This document shows, in pieces, positions 62,553 through 64,000 of a stretch of 64,000 nucleotides of DNA; position 1 is the first letter of the stretch; each line of letters begins with the position of its first letter. Under the pieces are notes generated by a model. It saw only the letters and a program-made list of their open reading frames with translations. It was not told where the DNA came from and did not search any database. The DNA is from Afipia clevelandensis ATCC 49720 (GTDB lineage: Bacteria; Pseudomonadota; Alphaproteobacteria; Rhizobiales; Xanthobacteraceae), in NCBI RefSeq assembly GCF_000336555.1, contig NZ_KB375281.1:2236030-2300029 (forward strand), in the 5' to 3' direction. The position numbers and the translations under genes were made by a program.

Positions 62553-64000
62553 ATGATCGCAAGAGCATTCGATGTGCGATCTATACTCGCGTTTCGACCG
62601 ATTTAGGCCTTGATCAGAATTTCAACTCTCTCGATGCCCAATACGAGGGTGCATCTTCTTACATCAAAAGCCAAGCACACGCGGGATGGATCCAGCTTCG
62701 CAAACGGTACGACGATGGTGGTTTCTCCGGAGGATCGACTGATCGTCCCGCACTCCAGCAACTCCTAACTGACATTCAGGAAGGGAGGATCGACGTCATT
62801 ATCGTTTATAAAGTCGACCGCCTGACGAGATCACTCGCCGACTTCGCCAAGCTTGTTGAGCTTTTCGACAAGCACGGCGTCTCGTTTGTTTCGGTTACGC
62901 AGCAATTCAACACCACGACCTCCATGGGACGCCTGACGCTCAACGTGCTGTTGTCCTTCGCCCAATTTGAACGAGAAGTTACGTCAGAGCGTATTCGAGA
63001 CAAGATAGCGGCCTCAAAACGCAAGGGACTTTGGGTTGGGGGCGTCGTTCCACTAGGGTACAAAGCCAAGGATCGCAAGATCACCATTGCCGAGAGCGAG
63101 GCCAAGACTGTTCGTCATATCTACCATCGCTATCTCGAACTCGGCAGCATCAACGCTCTCCTTGAGGATCTAAGAAAAGGCAAGATCACGACGAAGCGCC
63201 GATCTCTATCGACCGGCAAGGTCATCGGAGGTATTCCTTTCGGCAGAGGGCCGCTTTCTCACCTCCTCCGCAACCGTTTCTATATCGGTGAGGTCAAATA
63301 TAAGAACGAGATATTGCGCGGCGAGCAGAAGCCGATCCTTGATCGTAAGTTGTTTGATGCCGTCCAGACCAAACTCGACCAGCAACGTCAAGCGACCGCC
63401 ACAGCCCGAAGCAACTCAGGGGCTTTCCTCATGGGCCTCATCTTCGATGACGGTGGCAACCGAATGACACCTACATCGAAAATCAAGAAAGGTGTTCGCT
63501 ATCGCTATTACATATCGACCGCACTCATTCAGGGCGAATCCCGCAAGGCCGGCAGTGCGGCGCGAGTGCCGGCCCCACTAGTCGAGAAGCTGGTGATCGA
63601 CGCCGTCCAGAAACGACTAAAGCAGAATGAAAACGACGCCGCGTTGGTCGTTCGTGACCACATTGCGCGGGTCGAAGTGGGGCTGAAAACCTTGAAGATT
63701 CATCTCGCGACCAAGGCTAGCGAACGAAAAACTACGCAAAAATCACAACGTAGCAAGCCAAACATTCTCCTCGTACCTTGGTCTAAGCCGTCCTCCAAAG
63801 TCGCAAGAGAAATTATCCCGCCAGCAAGGTCATCACGGCGCATCGATAAACGACCAATCCGATCTGAAACACGAGCAAAGCTCGTCCAGGCGATCGCTCA
63901 AGGCCGATGTTGGGTCGATGAACTCGTCTCGGGCAGCGTAACATCTACTCAACAAATCGCCTCGCGCGAGCAATGCAGCCTGCGGCAAGTTAATCTGACG
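62549..64000 (+). CDS. large serine recombinase (resolvase/invertase superfamily), truncated by the window
   Basis: 484 codons without a stop before the window ends. The resolvase domain has the catalytic Ser in AIYTRVSTD (near 16), YDDGGFSGGSTDRP (near 55), DVIIVYKVDRLTRSL (near 85), and the following helix LSFAQFEREVTSERIRDKI (near 136). The recombinase domain follows (KGLWVGGVVPLGYK, RHLLRNRFYIGEVKYK-like at 240). The C-terminal part is a long basic region. It is the integrase of the element here, and overlaps DUF2924 by 4 nt. Confidence 0.93.
   Translation, partial: MNDRKSIRCAIYTRVSTDLGLDQNFNSLDAQYEGASSYIKSQAHAGWIQLRKRYDDGGFSGGSTDRPALQQLLTDIQEGRIDVIIVYKVDRLTRSLADFAKLVELFDKHGVSFVSVTQQFNTTTSMGRLTLNVLLSFAQFEREVTSERIRDKIAASKRKGLWVGGVVPLGYKAKDRKITIAESEAKTVRHIYHRYLELGSINALLEDLRKGKITTKRRSLSTGKVIGGIPFGRGPLSHLLRNRFYIGEVKYKNEILRGEQKPILDRKLFDAVQTKLDQQRQATATARSNSGAFLMGLIFDDGGNRMTPTSKIKKGVRYRYYISTALIQGESRKAGSAARVPAPLVEKLVIDAVQKRLKQNENDAALVVRDHIARVEVGLKTLKIHLATKASERKTTQKSQRSKPNILLVPWSKPSSKVAREIIPPARSSRRIDKRPIRSETRAKLVQAIAQGRCWVDELVSGSVTSTQQIASREQCSLRQVNLT

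Overview
The window is chromosomal DNA from a high-GC alphaproteobacterium, most likely of the Bradyrhizobium/Afipia/Tardiphaga/Rhodopseudomonas group (Nitrobacteraceae). The evidence is the style of the coding sequences, the liv-type importer linked to an acyl-CoA ligase, the DUF3489-DUF2924-recombinase trio, and the ParB-methylase/DUF5681/terminase cassette. This assignment is inference from gene content; no rRNA or complete tRNA lies in the window.

Layout. (1) 1-7.8 kb is housekeeping and stress DNA: a ring-cleavage-type VOC dioxygenase end with an esterase, NDH-2, an encapsulin with its DyP peroxidase cargo, CbpA/CbpM, and a crotonase facing a TetR regulator across a perfect palindrome. 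(2) 7.86-11.85 kb is a phage-like but isolated cassette: a repeat array, a ParB-domain DNA methyltransferase, a DUF5681 protein, and a terminase large subunit with two complete nuclease domains. A decayed HlyD-family gene follows, cut off 15 bp from the next operon. (3) 12.4-34.8 kb is a large catabolic cluster: glycolate oxidase GlcDEF, VOC, GST, an alkyl-DHAP-synthase-like flavoprotein, aldehyde dehydrogenase, acyl-CoA ligase, glutathione reductase, a FadR/GntR regulator, a sugar-type ABC importer, CoA-transferase, GMC alcohol oxidoreductase and a hot-dog protein. Six copies of a FadR-type operator (TTGG-n4-ACCA core) sit in its promoters, so it looks like one regulon. The gene set would fit uptake of an alcohol or ether glycol, oxidation to acid and CoA ester, ether cleavage, and glycolate oxidation.

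(4) 34.9-41.6 kb is a liv-type importer with an acyl-CoA synthetase. (5) 41.8-50.9 kb is mixed accessory DNA: SDR, fatty-acid hydroxylase, isochorismatase-like hydrolase, three transcription regulators (GntR, IclR, LysR), small genes, and a terminase relic. (6) 51.1-52.7 kb is an ISNCY/IS1202-type insertion sequence with a 5-bp target duplication that abuts a dif-like (XerC/XerD) sequence, next to a relaxase relic. (7) 52.9-61.0 kb is a defence island. It has an HNH protein plus an unknown partner, convergent with a four-gene operon: GHKL-ATPase/nuclease fusion, DNA methyltransferase, Z1-domain P-loop protein and EVE-like/HNH endonuclease. This is a MORC/MutL-type restriction-modification system known, as far as I am aware, mainly from prediction. 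(8) 61.1-64.0 kb has two 3'-end tRNA fragments (probable attachment-site scars), then DUF3489, DUF2924 and a large serine recombinase running off the window.

The best candidates for undescribed biology are the 8-11.9 kb methylase/terminase cassette, the 54.5-61.0 kb GHKL/Z1/EVE-HNH system, and the operator-defined catabolic regulon at 12.4-34.8 kb.
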